Of a stretch of 64,000 nt of DNA, positions 36,672 to 45,345 are shown one piece after another (position 1 is the stretch's first letter; each line of letters starts with the position of its first letter). Position numbers and translations under genes: made by a program. Origin of the DNA: Roseiarcus sp963741405 (GTDB taxonomy: Bacteria > Pseudomonadota > Alphaproteobacteria > Rhizobiales > Beijerinckiaceae); NCBI GenBank assembly GCA_963741405.1, contig CAVUHX010000032.1, positions 186,001-250,000 on the forward strand. The letters are read 5' to 3'. The notes under the pieces are model-generated. The model was not told the origin of the DNA. It was given only the letters and a program-made list of their open reading frames with translations, and searched no databases.

Positions 36672-38075
36672 ATGTCCAAAACCGTCGACCACGCCATCGC
36701 CGACATCGGCCTTGCCGCTTTCGGGCGCAAGGAGATCGCCATCGCCGAAACCGAAATGCCCGGCCTGATGGCGACGCGGGCGGAATATGCCGCCGTCCAG
36801 CCGCTCAAGGGCGCGCGCATCGCCGGCTCGCTGCACATGACGATCCAGACGGCGGTGCTGATCGAGACGCTGAAGGCGCTCGGCGCCGACGTGCGCTGGG
36901 CCTCCTGCAACATCTATTCGACCCAGGACCATGCGGCCGCGGCGATCGCGGCGACGGGAACGCCGGTTTTCGCGGTCAAGGGCGAAAGCCTCAAGGACTA
37001 TTGGGACTACACCCACCGCATCTTCGAGTGGGCGGACGGCGGCTCGCCGAACATGATCCTCGACGACGGCGGCGACGCGACGTTGCTCATCCACCTCGGC
37101 CATCGCGCCGAGCAGGGGGACGCGGCATTCCTCGACAAGCCGACCAACGAGGAGGAGGAAGTGCTCTATGCCGCGATCAAGGCGCGGCTGAAAAGCAATC
37201 CCGGCTTCTACGGCCGCAACGCCGCCTCGATCCGCGGCGTCACCGAAGAGACCACCACCGGCGTGCACCGGCTCTATGGGATGGCCAAGGAAGGCAAGCT
37301 CCTGTGGCCGGCGATCAACGTCAACGACAGCGTCACCAAGTCGAAGTTCGACAACCTCTACGGCTGCCGCGAGTCGCTGGTCGACGGCATCCGCCGCGGC
37401 ACCGACGTGATGATGGCCGGCAAGGTGGCGATGGTGGCGGGCTTCGGCGACGTCGGCAAGGGTTCGGCGGCCAGCCTCCGCAACGCCGGCTGCCGGGTGA
37501 TGGTGTCGGAAGTCGATCCGATCTGCGCCCTGCAGGCGGCGATGGAAGGCTATGAGGTCGTGACCATGGACGACGCCGCGCCGCGCGCCGACATCTTCGT
37601 CACCGCCACCGGCAACGTCGACGTGATCACCCTCGACCACATGCGCAAGATGCATGACCGGGCGATCGTCTGCAACATCGGCCACTTCAATTCGGAGATC
37701 CAGGTCGGCGCCTTGCGCAACCTGAAGTGGAACAATATCAAGCCGCAGGTCGACGAGATCGAGTTTCCCGACGGCAAGAAGATCCTGCTCCTGTCCGAGG
37801 GTCGCCTGGTCAATCTCGGCAACGCGACCGGCCATCCCTCTTTCGTGATGTCGGCCTCGTTCACCAACCAGACGCTCGCCCAGATCGAGCTCTTCACCAA
37901 GCCGGGCCGTTACGAGAAGCAGGTCTACACCTTGCCGAAGCATCTCGACGAGAAAGTCGCGTCGCTGCATCTGGCCAAGATCGGGGTGAAGCTGACGAAG
38001 ATGACTCCGGAGCAGGCGAAGTACCTCGGTATTCCGCAGAACGGGCCGTTCAAGGCGGAGCATTATCGGTATTGA
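36672..38075 (+). CDS. ahcY: adenosylhomocysteinase
   Basis: AhcY hydrolyses S-adenosylhomocysteine to adenosine and homocysteine, relieving product inhibition of methyltransferases. The 467-residue protein contains SLHMTIQTAVLIETL, the substrate region SNIYSTQDH-like CNIYSTQDHAAAAI, the NAD-binding GFGDVGKGSA, and the C-terminal NGPFKAEHYRY. It starts at MSKTVDHAIADIG (36672). The gene is divergent from rpoN; the 294-base gap between them carries a palindromic operator. Confidence 0.97.
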   Translation: MSKTVDHAIADIGLAAFGRKEIAIAETEMPGLMATRAEYAAVQPLKGARIAGSLHMTIQTAVLIETLKALGADVRWASCNIYSTQDHAAAAIAATGTPVFAVKGESLKDYWDYTHRIFEWADGGSPNMILDDGGDATLLIHLGHRAEQGDAAFLDKPTNEEEEVLYAAIKARLKSNPGFYGRNAASIRGVTEETTTGVHRLYGMAKEGKLLWPAINVNDSVTKSKFDNLYGCRESLVDGIRRGTDVMMAGKVAMVAGFGDVGKGSAASLRNAGCRVMVSEVDPICALQAAMEGYEVVTMDDAAPRADIFVTATGNVDVITLDHMRKMHDRAIVCNIGHFNSEIQVGALRNLKWNNIKPQVDEIEFPDGKKILLLSEGRLVNLGNATGHPSFVMSASFTNQTLAQIELFTKPGRYEKQVYTLPKHLDEKVASLHLAKIGVKLTKMTPEQAKYLGIPQNGPFKAEHYRY

Positions 38076-38147
38076 GAGGATTGATCTTCCGCGCGAACTG
38101 GCGGCCGAGCGCAGATAAGCGCGATGCACGGCTGGGAAAGTAAATTC

Positions 38148-38170
38148 GTCCAGGGGCTTCGCCCCTGGAC
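38148..38170. repeat. hairpin GTCCAGGGGC-TTC-GCCCCTGGAC between ahcY and the TIR-FGE gene
   Basis: A perfect ten-base stem with a three-base loop lies 25 bases beyond the stop of the TIR-FGE gene and 72 beyond ahcY. Similar GGGGC-TTC-GCCCC hairpins followed by ACCCC are common intergenic elements in alphaproteobacteria. It could serve as terminator. It also sits where a DGR target hairpin would be expected (see findings). Confidence 0.6.
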
Positions 38171-38194
38171 CCCAAGAGGTAAAGAGGTCAAGAC

Positions 38195-40531
38195 TCAAGG
38201 GGTAAGCGTCCGGGCGACCCGGAAGCCCAGGTCGTCGTCCCGGTCGTCGGTGACGTCCCCGAGGCGGTACGCCGAGCGGAGGAGGTCTGGAAGGTTGTCC
38301 CAGGAACCGCCGCGGACGACGCGGTAAAAACAATCGCCGCTCTTCCAGGGCGCGCCGTCGGCCCGCGTTCCCTTGTAATCGCCGTTCCAGCAATCCTCTG
38401 TCCACGCCCAGACATTGCCGACCATGTCGTAGAGACCAAAAGCGTTCGCGGGGAACGAGCCGACCGGCGCCGTCTGCTTGTTGTCCCATTGGCTTCCGCA
38501 GCCGTCGCAGTTCGCCATCGCCTTTCCATTGAGCTTGATGTCGTCGCCCCAGGGATATTTTGTCTGCGTTCCCGCGCGCGCCGCATATTCGTATTCGGCC
38601 TCGGACAGCAGCCGATAGGTCTTGCCGGTGATCCTGGAAAGCCATTTCACGTAAGACTGCGCGTCCTCCCAGCTGACGTTGATCACTGGGCGCCGGCCGC
38701 GCCCCCAGCTGTCGTCGCTGATATGCGCGGCGCAATCGCCGCGGGCGGCGCACGCGTCCCACTCGTCGAACGTCAGCGCAAACTTCGCGACCGCAAACGG
38801 CTGCGCGATCGTCACCTTATGCTGAGGGCGCTCGTCGTCGTCCCCTTGGCCCGCCGGCGAACCCATCATGAAAGTCCCCGCCGGCACGACGATCATCTGC
38901 GGACAATCCGCACACTCCTTGAACGAGTCGCCAGCCTTGAGGGCGCGCTCCTGCGCCGCTGTCAGCGCCATTGCGGAAGTCGTCGACGCATCCGGCTGCT
39001 TTGCCTGCACAGCCTCGTCCCGAGGCGATGGCGCAGTGCCCACAGAGGGGGGGATGGGCACGACGGCTTGCTGCTTTGGCTGGGCGGCCTCTTCCGGAGG
39101 CGATGCCGCCGTGACAGCAGGGTGGGGGATGGGTGTGCTGGGTTGCCGCGGGCCGAATTCCGCGACCAGCAGCAAGATCGCTCCCACGATGGCCGCGCCC
39201 GCGATTGCGGCCAGACGCCAGTTTCTCGCACCCATCGGCTGCGTGAACAGCGCGCTGCGCAGTGGCTCGGGAACGCCCTCGGCGGCCTGGGCGGCAAACT
39301 CCGCCGCCTCGCGCTCATTGGCTAATGCTGCGGCTGCGGCTGCGGCTTCGGCTTCCGCCTTAAGCCGGTCCCGCACTGCCGGGTCAGCGGCCTCTTGTCG
39401 TTCGCGGTCCTCGCGGGCCGCAAGTTCGGCTTGCCCGGCTTCCGTCGCGCGGCATTCATCCTGGGCTTTCCGTACCAATTCGGCCTCGGCCAGTCGCTTG
39501 GCATCTTCGGCCTCCTGCTTCTCGCCCGCTTCATGCGCTGCGCGTTTCGCTTCATCGGCTTCCTTTGCGCGGCGTTCCTCCTCGGCTCGCCGCGCGGCTT
39601 CCGCCTCGGCCAAACGTCGGGCCTGCTCGGCCTTCTCTGTCACCTCGGCGGCCTCCTTGGCGCGGCGATCCTCCTCGGCCTTCCGCGCCGCGTCCGCCGC
39701 AGCCTCCTCCTGACGACGCTTCGCCTCCTCTGCCTTGCGTTGCGCTTCTGCTTCCTCGTGCCTGCGGCGCGCCTCGTCCTCCTCGCGTTTCTTGGCTTGG
39801 GCCTCGCGCTGAATACGCTCTTCGTCGGCGCGTCGCTGGGCTTCTGCTTCCTCCTCCCGTCTGCGCGCTTCCTCCACGGCGCGCTTTCTGGCTTCGGCTT
39901 CCTGTCGGATGCGTTCCTCCTCGGCCCGTCGGAGGGCGGCGGCCTCTTCTTGCTGGCGACGCTCTTCAGGCGACACCCAAGGCTTCCGCAACGCCTTGAC
40001 GATATTATCGCAGAACCTTGCGATCTCCTGGCTGAAAGCCGGAGTATCGACATCCATGAACCGATACTCTCGCCAGTCGACGTATTGGCGTTTGCCGATG
40101 ATCGACAGGACGGGATCGGACCGCCGCTCCTCTTCTTCGTCGAGCGCCGGAACGGCAATGTAGAGAATGGGAAAGACGAGATCGTCGCGACCAAGCGCGC
40201 GCTCGCGCTCGAGGAACGACTCGAATTCGAATTTGCAATGCCGGCTTCCGACTGCCCTCGGCGTGACGATGGGTATGAAAAACAGCGCCTTGTCGATCGC
40301 CTCTTTGATCTTTGATTCCCATAACGTGCCGAGCGCGATGGCTTCCTTGTCCTGCCAGAGGCGGAAGTGCCTCTTGTCAGCCCCAAGTTGGGACCCCAAC
40401 TCACGCTGGATAGCATCTCTCAGTTTCGATAGCCGAGCTTTGGAGTCTCTGTCGTCATCGCGGGAATAGCTAAAGAAACCGACGACGTCGGGCAATTTCG
40501 CCAGCGAGGACATTCGGCGCGCCTTGTCCAA
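38195..40531 (-). CDS. TIR domain / coiled coil / membrane segment / FGE-sulfatase domain protein
   Basis: A 778-residue protein with an uncommon layout. Residues about 14-175 are a TIR-type domain (VVGFFSYSRDDD, LWQDKEAIALGTLWESKIKEAIDKALFFIPIVTPRAVGSRHCKFEFESFL; the Glu after KF is the likely NADase residue). Residues about 185-430 are a charged Ala/Glu/Arg-rich coiled coil. A single membrane segment (LAAIAGAAIVGAILLLVAEF) lies near 455-475, followed by a Pro-rich linker. Residues about 540-778 form a formylglycine-generating-enzyme-like (SUMF1/EgtB/PvdO) domain (MIVVPAGTFMMGSP, PVINVSWEDAQSYVKWLS, GLYDMVGNVWAWTED, RVVRGGSW, GFRVAR). It is probably an inner-membrane receptor with its TIR in the cytoplasm and its FGE-like domain outside. 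ATG 40513 is an alternative start. There are no partner genes on the same strand. Confidence 0.88.
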   Translation of the reverse strand: MDKARRMSSLAKLPDVVGFFSYSRDDDRDSKARLSKLRDAIQRELGSQLGADKRHFRLWQDKEAIALGTLWESKIKEAIDKALFFIPIVTPRAVGSRHCKFEFESFLERERALGRDDLVFPILYIAVPALDEEEERRSDPVLSIIGKRQYVDWREYRFMDVDTPAFSQEIARFCDNIVKALRKPWVSPEERRQQEEAAALRRAEEERIRQEAEARKRAVEEARRREEEAEAQRRADEERIQREAQAKKREEDEARRRHEEAEAQRKAEEAKRRQEEAAADAARKAEEDRRAKEAAEVTEKAEQARRLAEAEAARRAEEERRAKEADEAKRAAHEAGEKQEAEDAKRLAEAELVRKAQDECRATEAGQAELAAREDRERQEAADPAVRDRLKAEAEAAAAAAALANEREAAEFAAQAAEGVPEPLRSALFTQPMGARNWRLAAIAGAAIVGAILLLVAEFGPRQPSTPIPHPAVTAASPPEEAAQPKQQAVVPIPPSVGTAPSPRDEAVQAKQPDASTTSAMALTAAQERALKAGDSFKECADCPQMIVVPAGTFMMGSPAGQGDDDERPQHKVTIAQPFAVAKFALTFDEWDACAARGDCAAHISDDSWGRGRRPVINVSWEDAQSYVKWLSRITGKTYRLLSEAEYEYAARAGTQTKYPWGDDIKLNGKAMANCDGCGSQWDNKQTAPVGSFPANAFGLYDMVGNVWAWTEDCWNGDYKGTRADGAPWKSGDCFYRVVRGGSWDNLPDLLRSAYRLGDVTDDRDDDLGFRVARTLTP

Positions 40532-40996
40532 CCAATTTATAGAATTCTAGCTCAATTTCGCGTAAAAATCGCCGCGCTTATTGTCGCTCCTCTTCAAGCG
40601 ACTGCACTACTCATGACCCGCGCTTCATCCCCGACTCACCGAAAACGCCTGGCGGCGCACGAGGCCGTCGCACTCCTGATACGCGTTGTCGTATTGCATG
40701 GCGAAGCCTTTCGCCACGAGCTCCGCGTTCTTGGCGTTGAAGCCCGCAGCGTGGGTTCCGCTGAAGAAGAAATGCTGTCCTTGCGGGATCCGACCAATGT
40801 GCGGCCGGCTGCGGAACCCCGCTCTCGCACCGCCCCGGGCCGTGTCCGGGGAAAAGCCGTCGGCCAATTGCTTCTCGGCCTCCGCCCGCGGTCCCGAACG
40901 TGCCGCACACGCGCTGCGTTCGTTTCTCCGTGCCGTAACGGTCGGATAGTCTATAGGTAGACGATCTCAAAACTGTAAATCCCAGGTGGGGAAAAA
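40532..40996. other. about 465 bases, no confident gene
   Basis: A minus-strand frame at 40625-40867 reads GQHFFFSGTHAAGFNAKNAELVAKGFAMQYDNAYQECDG, which looks protein-like but matches nothing I recognise and lacks a ribosome site. An AT-rich stretch at 40535-40560 is suitable for the TIR-FGE promoter. Confidence 0.4.
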
Positions 40997-42544
40997 ATGA
41001 ACGGCGCCCAATCCCTTTTGCAGACGCTGGTCAATTGCGGCGTCGGTGTCTGCTTCGCCAATCCCGGCACGTCGGAAATGCATTTTGTCGCGGCGCTCAA
41101 TTCCGCCCCGGGCATGCGTCCGGTGCTGTGTCTGTTCGAGGGCGTCGCCACCGGCGCGGCGGACGGCTACGGGCGCATCGCCGGCAAGCCCGCTGCGACC
41201 CTGTTGCATCTGGGTCCCGGACTGGCCAACGGCCTCGCCAACCTGCACAACGCCCGGCGCGCGGCGACCCCGATCGTCAACGTCGTCGGGGATCACGCGA
41301 CCTCCCATCGGCAATATGACGCCTTGCTGACCTCCGATATCGTTGGCTTCGCGCGTCCTGTTTCCGCCTGGGTTCACGAATCGAAGAGCGCAGGGTCCGT
41401 CGCCGGCGACGCGGCGCGGGCGGTGCAGGCGGCGCGGTCGGCGCCCGGAGGGATCGCGACGCTGATCCTGCCCGCCGATTGCGCCTGGAGTCCGGCCGAG
41501 CGCGCCGCCCGGCCGCTCGCGGACATCGGCCCATCGCCCGTCTCCGTCGAAGCCGTCGAAAGCGTGGCTCGCCTCCTCGCCAACGGCAGGAAGACCGCGA
41601 TCCTCCTGCGCGGCGCGGCGCTGGTCGGCGAAGGCCTGGAGGCCGCGGGTCGCGTGCAGGCCAAGACCGGGGCGCGCCTCGTCTGCGACACCTTCGCGCC
41701 GCACGCCGAATTGGGCGCCGGCCGCGTGCCGGTCGAGCGCGTTCCCTATTTCGGCGAGCAGATCGCGCAATTTCTCGCCGCGACCGAGCAACTCGTTCTG
41801 GTCGGCGCCAAGCCGCCGGTTTCCTTCTTCGCCTATCCCGGCAAGCCCAGCCAATGCGTGCCCGAGGCCTGCAAGATTCACCTTCTGGCGGAGGCGCACG
41901 AAGACGGCGCCAAGGCGATGCGCGACCTCGCCGACGCCCTCGATGCGCCTCCGACATCGACCGTTCGCGTGCCGTTGCAGCTCCAGCCTCTGCCCACCGC
42001 CGGCGCGCTGACGGCTTTCGGCGCCGCCCAGGCTATCGCCCATCTGACCCCCGACCACGCCATCTACGCCGAGGAGGCCATCACCGCGAGCCTGCCGCTG
42101 TTCATGGCGCTCGCCCGGGCGCGTCCGCACACCCATCTGCCGACCGCCGGCGGATCGATTGGCGGCGGGCTTCCGCTCGCGGTCGGCGCAGCCCTGGCCG
42201 CTCCGGACCGCAAGGTCGTCTGTCCGCACGGCGACGGCGGCGCGGCTTACACGATGCAGGCCCTGTGGACGATGGCGCGCGAGAACCTCGACGTGACGAC
42301 AATCGTCTTCGCCAACCGCTCCTACACGATTCTCAATATCGAGATGCAGCGGGTCGGCGTCGGCGCGATCGGTCCGAAGGCGCATTCGCTGCTCGATCTG
42401 CACAATCCGGAATTGAACTGGATGACAATCGCCTCCGGCATGGGCGTGGAAGCGAGCCGCGCGACAACGACGCAGGAATTCGCCGACCAGTACGGGTCGG
42501 CAGTGAAGCAACGAGGGCCGCGCCTCATCGAAGCGTTGATCTGA
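40997..42544 (+). CDS. thiamine-diphosphate-dependent enzyme (acetolactate synthase-like / 2-ketoacid decarboxylase-like)
   Basis: A 515-residue enzyme of the TPP superfamily. The N-terminal PYR domain carries the catalytic Glu in CLFEGVATGAADGY and the NPGTSEMHF entry motif. The C-terminal PP domain has the TPP-Mg motif GDGGAAYTMQALWTMARENLDVTTIVFANRSYTILN. It is annotated in related genomes as acetolactate synthase large subunit, but there is no small subunit nearby and its length is also that of benzoylformate decarboxylase. The FMN hydroxyacid oxidase gene follows after ten bases, which suggests a pathway from a 2-hydroxyacid through its 2-ketoacid to the TPP enzyme. The start has GGTGGGG seven bases before it. 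Confidence 0.85.
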   Translation: MNGAQSLLQTLVNCGVGVCFANPGTSEMHFVAALNSAPGMRPVLCLFEGVATGAADGYGRIAGKPAATLLHLGPGLANGLANLHNARRAATPIVNVVGDHATSHRQYDALLTSDIVGFARPVSAWVHESKSAGSVAGDAARAVQAARSAPGGIATLILPADCAWSPAERAARPLADIGPSPVSVEAVESVARLLANGRKTAILLRGAALVGEGLEAAGRVQAKTGARLVCDTFAPHAELGAGRVPVERVPYFGEQIAQFLAATEQLVLVGAKPPVSFFAYPGKPSQCVPEACKIHLLAEAHEDGAKAMRDLADALDAPPTSTVRVPLQLQPLPTAGALTAFGAAQAIAHLTPDHAIYAEEAITASLPLFMALARARPHTHLPTAGGSIGGGLPLAVGAALAAPDRKVVCPHGDGGAAYTMQALWTMARENLDVTTIVFANRSYTILNIEMQRVGVGAIGPKAHSLLDLHNPELNWMTIASGMGVEASRATTTQEFADQYGSAVKQRGPRLIEALI

Positions 42545-42554
42545 GGCGACGCCG

Positions 42555-43706
42555 ATGCCTGTCTTTCCGGCCAGCGCCCTCGACTACCGACGTCTGGCGG
42601 AAAGACGGCTGCCCCGTTTCCTGTTCGACTACATCGACGGGGGCGCCAATGACGAATTGGCTATTGCGCGCAATGTGGCCGACTTCCATGCGATCAGGCT
42701 GCGGCAGCGGGTCATGCGCGACGTCTCGACCGTCGACGCTTCGACGACAATCGCCGGCGAACGCGCGGCGATGCCGCTTGTCCTGGCGCCGATCGGCATG
42801 GCGGGGATGATGGCGCGTCGCGGCGAATGCCAGGCCGTGCGCGCCGCGGACGCTGCCGGCGTGCCGTTCACGCTGTCGACCGTCGGCATCTGCGCGCTGG
42901 AGGAAGTCCGCGCCGCGTCGAGCCGGCCGTTCTGGTTCCAGCTCTATATGATGAAGGATCGCGGGGCGGTGAAGGCGCTTCTGGACCGCGCCGCGGCCCA
43001 GGGTTGCGGCGCCCTCGTCTTCACTGTCGATCTCGCGGTTACCGGGGCGCGTCGGCGCGACGTTCGCAACGGAATGCTGGCCGGCGGACCCAAGGCGGCT
43101 CTGTCGAGGGTCCTGCAGATCGGATCGCGCCCGCGCTGGATCTACGACGTCGCGGTCAAGGGCAAGCCGCACGGTTTCGGCAATCTGGCCGACCGCGTCG
43201 CCAATTCCACCGATCTCAAGGCGTTCCGGGAATGGGTCGGCGCCCAGTTCGACGCTTCCGTCACCTGGACGGACGTCGCCTGGCTGCGCGATCGGTGGAC
43301 GGGAAAGCTGATCATCAAGGGCGTTCTCGAGCCGGATGACGCGAGAAGCGCGGCCGATGTCGGCGCCGACGGCCTCGTCGTCTCCAACCATGGCGGCCGC
43401 CAGCTCGATAGCGTTTCGTCACCGATCGCCAACTTGCGCGCCGTAGCCGAGGCGGTCGGCGAGCGGCTCGAAGTCTATGTCGATGGCGGCGTGCGCGGGG
43501 GAATTGACGTCTTCAAGGCCCTCGCCTTCGGCGCCCGCGGCGTCATGATCGGCCGTCCATGGATTTGGGCGCTGGCAGGGGCCGGGGAGGCCGGGCTCGT
43601 CGACTATCTCGCGACGGTCAAACGCGAACTGGAAGTCGCCATGGCGCTTTGCGGCGTGACGCGCGTCGACCAGATCGACGGCGGGCATATCGAATTCGGG
43701 GAATGA
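42555..43706 (+). CDS. FMN-dependent alpha-hydroxyacid oxidase/dehydrogenase (LldD/mandelate dehydrogenase family)
   Basis: A 383-residue FMN TIM barrel that oxidises L-2-hydroxyacids to 2-ketoacids. It shows the N-terminal motif RRLAERRLPRFLFDYIDGGANDE, the FMN site LAPIGMAGMMARRGE, the catalytic His region SNHGGRQLDSVSS and the phosphate-binding YVDGGVRGGIDVFKALAFGARGVMIGRPW. The segment between about 185 and 240 that attaches some members to the membrane is moderate. The substrate is not readable; lactate, glycolate and mandelate are all in the family. It follows the TPP enzyme directly. Confidence 0.92.
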   Translation: MPVFPASALDYRRLAERRLPRFLFDYIDGGANDELAIARNVADFHAIRLRQRVMRDVSTVDASTTIAGERAAMPLVLAPIGMAGMMARRGECQAVRAADAAGVPFTLSTVGICALEEVRAASSRPFWFQLYMMKDRGAVKALLDRAAAQGCGALVFTVDLAVTGARRRDVRNGMLAGGPKAALSRVLQIGSRPRWIYDVAVKGKPHGFGNLADRVANSTDLKAFREWVGAQFDASVTWTDVAWLRDRWTGKLIIKGVLEPDDARSAADVGADGLVVSNHGGRQLDSVSSPIANLRAVAEAVGERLEVYVDGGVRGGIDVFKALAFGARGVMIGRPWIWALAGAGEAGLVDYLATVKRELEVAMALCGVTRVDQIDGGHIEFGE

Positions 43707-44030
43707 GGCGCTTGCCTCGGCGGCGTCGTCCGCCGGAAGTTTTGTTCCAGGCCGATCAGGGCTTCCCGACCGGCGTCGCCGCGCGCTTTCGGAGCTCTGC
43801 AAACCACCGAGCCGCCCGTCTGGTCCAGGGCGTCGCTGGGACGGTCCTCGGCGCGTCAGGGCGCGCTGCGAACGAGGGAAGCGGCGAGACGGATGGGCGA
43901 ATCGGGGTCATTTTGGACCTCCAGAGTGCGATAGGGACTGTCGCTACGGATTGTCCCAATACCGGGTTTCTTATGCAATTATGGATTCTACTTAGCACGG
44001 AAGGCTTCACACGCGGTTAAGACGCGTGTC
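43707..44030. other. gap of about 320 bases
   Basis: No gene is seen. The AT-rich patch near 43960-44000 (TTATGCAATTATGGATTCTACTT) could be promoter sequence of a lost gene, since the LacI remnant next to it is truncated. Confidence 0.4.
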
Positions 44031-44290
44031 TTAAGCGGTCTCCCGCGCAACGACCCGGAACTCGATCCGGGTCGTCTCCGGCTTCCGCGGTTCGTTCCGG
44101 TTTCGGGCTTCGAGCGCCGCCCGCGCGACCTCCGCCGCCCGGCGGCCGATGCCTGCGCAATCGACCGCGATCGTGGTCAGCCGGGGATGGCGGCAACGCG
44201 CGACCTCGAAGTCGCCGAAGCCGGCGAGCGAAATCCGGCCGGGCGCCGCCACGCCGCGCCGCTGGCGCCAATTCCGGAAATGGCTCACGA
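44031..44290 (-). pseudogene. C-terminal remnant of a LacI/GntR-type sugar repressor
   Basis: The minus strand encodes RISLAGFGDFEVARCRHPRLTTIAVDCAGIGRRAAEVARAALEARN and ends RIEFRVVARETA plus stop. This is the last quarter of a LacI-family regulator (closest to the gluconate repressor GntR). The DNA-binding domain and most of the effector domain are missing. Upstream it runs into unrelated sequence near 44290. Confidence 0.75.
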
Positions 44291-44383
44291 AACCAGGCCC
44301 GGCTCTTCAAGCCGTAGCGCGATGGAGGGAGGGGGCGCTCGCTGACGGCCTTCGCCGGGCCAGGGTCCGAAGGCCGGATCGGA

Positions 44384-44803
44384 CTATTCGCCAATGATCT
44401 TGATCAGCGCGCGCTTGCGGCGGCCGCCGTCGAACTCGCCGTAGAAGATTTGCTCCCATGGCCCGAAGTCGAGTTCGCCCGCCGTGATCGCGACAACCAC
44501 TTCCCTGCCCATGATCTGGCGTTTCATGTGGGCGTCGGCGTTGTCCTCGCCGGTGCGATTGTGGCGGTAGCCCGAAACCGGCTCGTGCGGCGCCAGCCTT
44601 TCGAGCCAGGCGTCGTAGTCGGCGTGCAGCCCCTTTTCGTCGTCGTTGATGAAGACGGACGCGGTGATGTGCATCGCATTGACAAGCGCCATTCCCTCCC
44701 GGACCCCGCTCTCCTCCACGGCGGACTCGACCTGCGGCGTGATGTTGAGAAACGCCCGTCGCCCCCGCGTTTCGAACCACAATTCCTTGCGAAACGACTT
44801 CAT
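44384..44803 (-). CDS. yjbQ: YjbQ/UPF0047 family protein
   Basis: A 139-residue protein of the YjbQ family. Conserved family motifs are visible: NITPQVESAVEESGVREGMALVNAMHITASVFINDDE, the histidines in GYRHNRTGEDNADAHMKRQIMGREV, and FGPWEQIFYGEFDG. Members trimerise and have weak thiamine-phosphate synthase activity; the real role is not settled. The start MKSFRKELWFETRGRR (44803) is family-like, whereas the upstream open frame is not. It stands between the LacI remnant and the toxin-antitoxin remnant. Confidence 0.93.
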   Translation of the reverse strand: MKSFRKELWFETRGRRAFLNITPQVESAVEESGVREGMALVNAMHITASVFINDDEKGLHADYDAWLERLAPHEPVSGYRHNRTGEDNADAHMKRQIMGREVVVAITAGELDFGPWEQIFYGEFDGGRRKRALIKIIGE

Positions 44804-44976
44804 GCGTTTTCCCTCGAAGCTCGGGCCCGCCCGATATGCCTTTCGGCGCGCCTCCGTGGGCCGGAAGCGCGTTCGAACCCTACCGGGGGAGGAGACCTGA
44901 AATCCGGGCAATCATCAAGTTGGATCGGGTCGCTCCGTACGGGGTGTTCGTCGAATAGGGACCGTGATGCAGATCG

Positions 44977-45198
44977 ATGGTGTCCAATTCGGCGACGAAG
45001 CGGACTTGCAGCGACAGCGCGGCGAAAGGACTTTCGCGCGAGCAGGATCTGCGCCCGATCCAGATCTGGGTGCCGGACGTGCGCTCCCCTGCCTTCAGGT
45101 CTGAAGCGCATCGCCAGTCGGCCGCCATCGCCGGCAGTGCTCACGCGCGGGAGGATCAGGCTTTCATCGACGCCGTGACGGACTGGGGCGGTAAATGA
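44977..45198 (+). CDS. MazE-like antitoxin (DUF3018)
   Basis: A 73-residue antitoxin with the DUF3018/MazE-type core DLRPIQIWVPDVRSPAFRSEAHRQSAAIAGSAHAREDQAFIDAVTDWG. Its stop overlaps the toxin start (ATGA), the usual arrangement of the module. The N-terminus (ATKRTCSDSAAKGLSREQ) deviates from the family style ATKR...LRxxGLRPIQIW, so a small indel there is possible. Since the toxin partner is cut off, the antitoxin is an orphan. Confidence 0.8.
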   Translation: MVSNSATKRTCSDSAAKGLSREQDLRPIQIWVPDVRSPAFRSEAHRQSAAIAGSAHAREDQAFIDAVTDWGGK

Positions 45199-45345
45199 GG
45201 CGAGGCGATATTTGGACCGTCGCCGGCGGCAAGGACTACGCCGATAAGCCACGCCCCGTCGCCATCGTTCAGGACGATAGCTTCAACGCGACCAACTCGA
45301 TCACCATTTGTGCCTTCACCACGGATGAGACGGACGCGCCGCCCT
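45195..45345 (+). pseudogene. MazF/PemK-type toxin, truncated after about 49 residues
   Basis: The frame from ATG 45195 (MRRGDIWTVAGGKDYADKPRPVAIVQDDSF) is a clear MazF-type endoribonuclease N-terminus, as far as SITICAFTTDETDAP. Family members continue for another 50-60 residues with the second half of the toxin fold. Here unrelated DNA begins near 45340, and the rest of the open frame to 45482 is the shadow of a glycine-rich fragment. The toxin is therefore broken. Confidence 0.8.

Noticed and set aside
38195..38330. A complete diversity-generating retroelement
   Set aside because: Only a variable-region-like end was found; there is no reverse transcriptase, accessory gene or template repeat within the window.
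36609..38762. 717-codon minus-strand frame opposite ahcY
   Set aside because: Shadow of ahcY and of the 3' end of the TIR-FGE gene; composition-driven with no motif.
40997..42544. ilvB (acetolactate synthase large subunit) as a firm call
   Set aside because: No ilvH-type small subunit next to it, and the partner is a hydroxyacid oxidase; I kept a general TPP-enzyme call.
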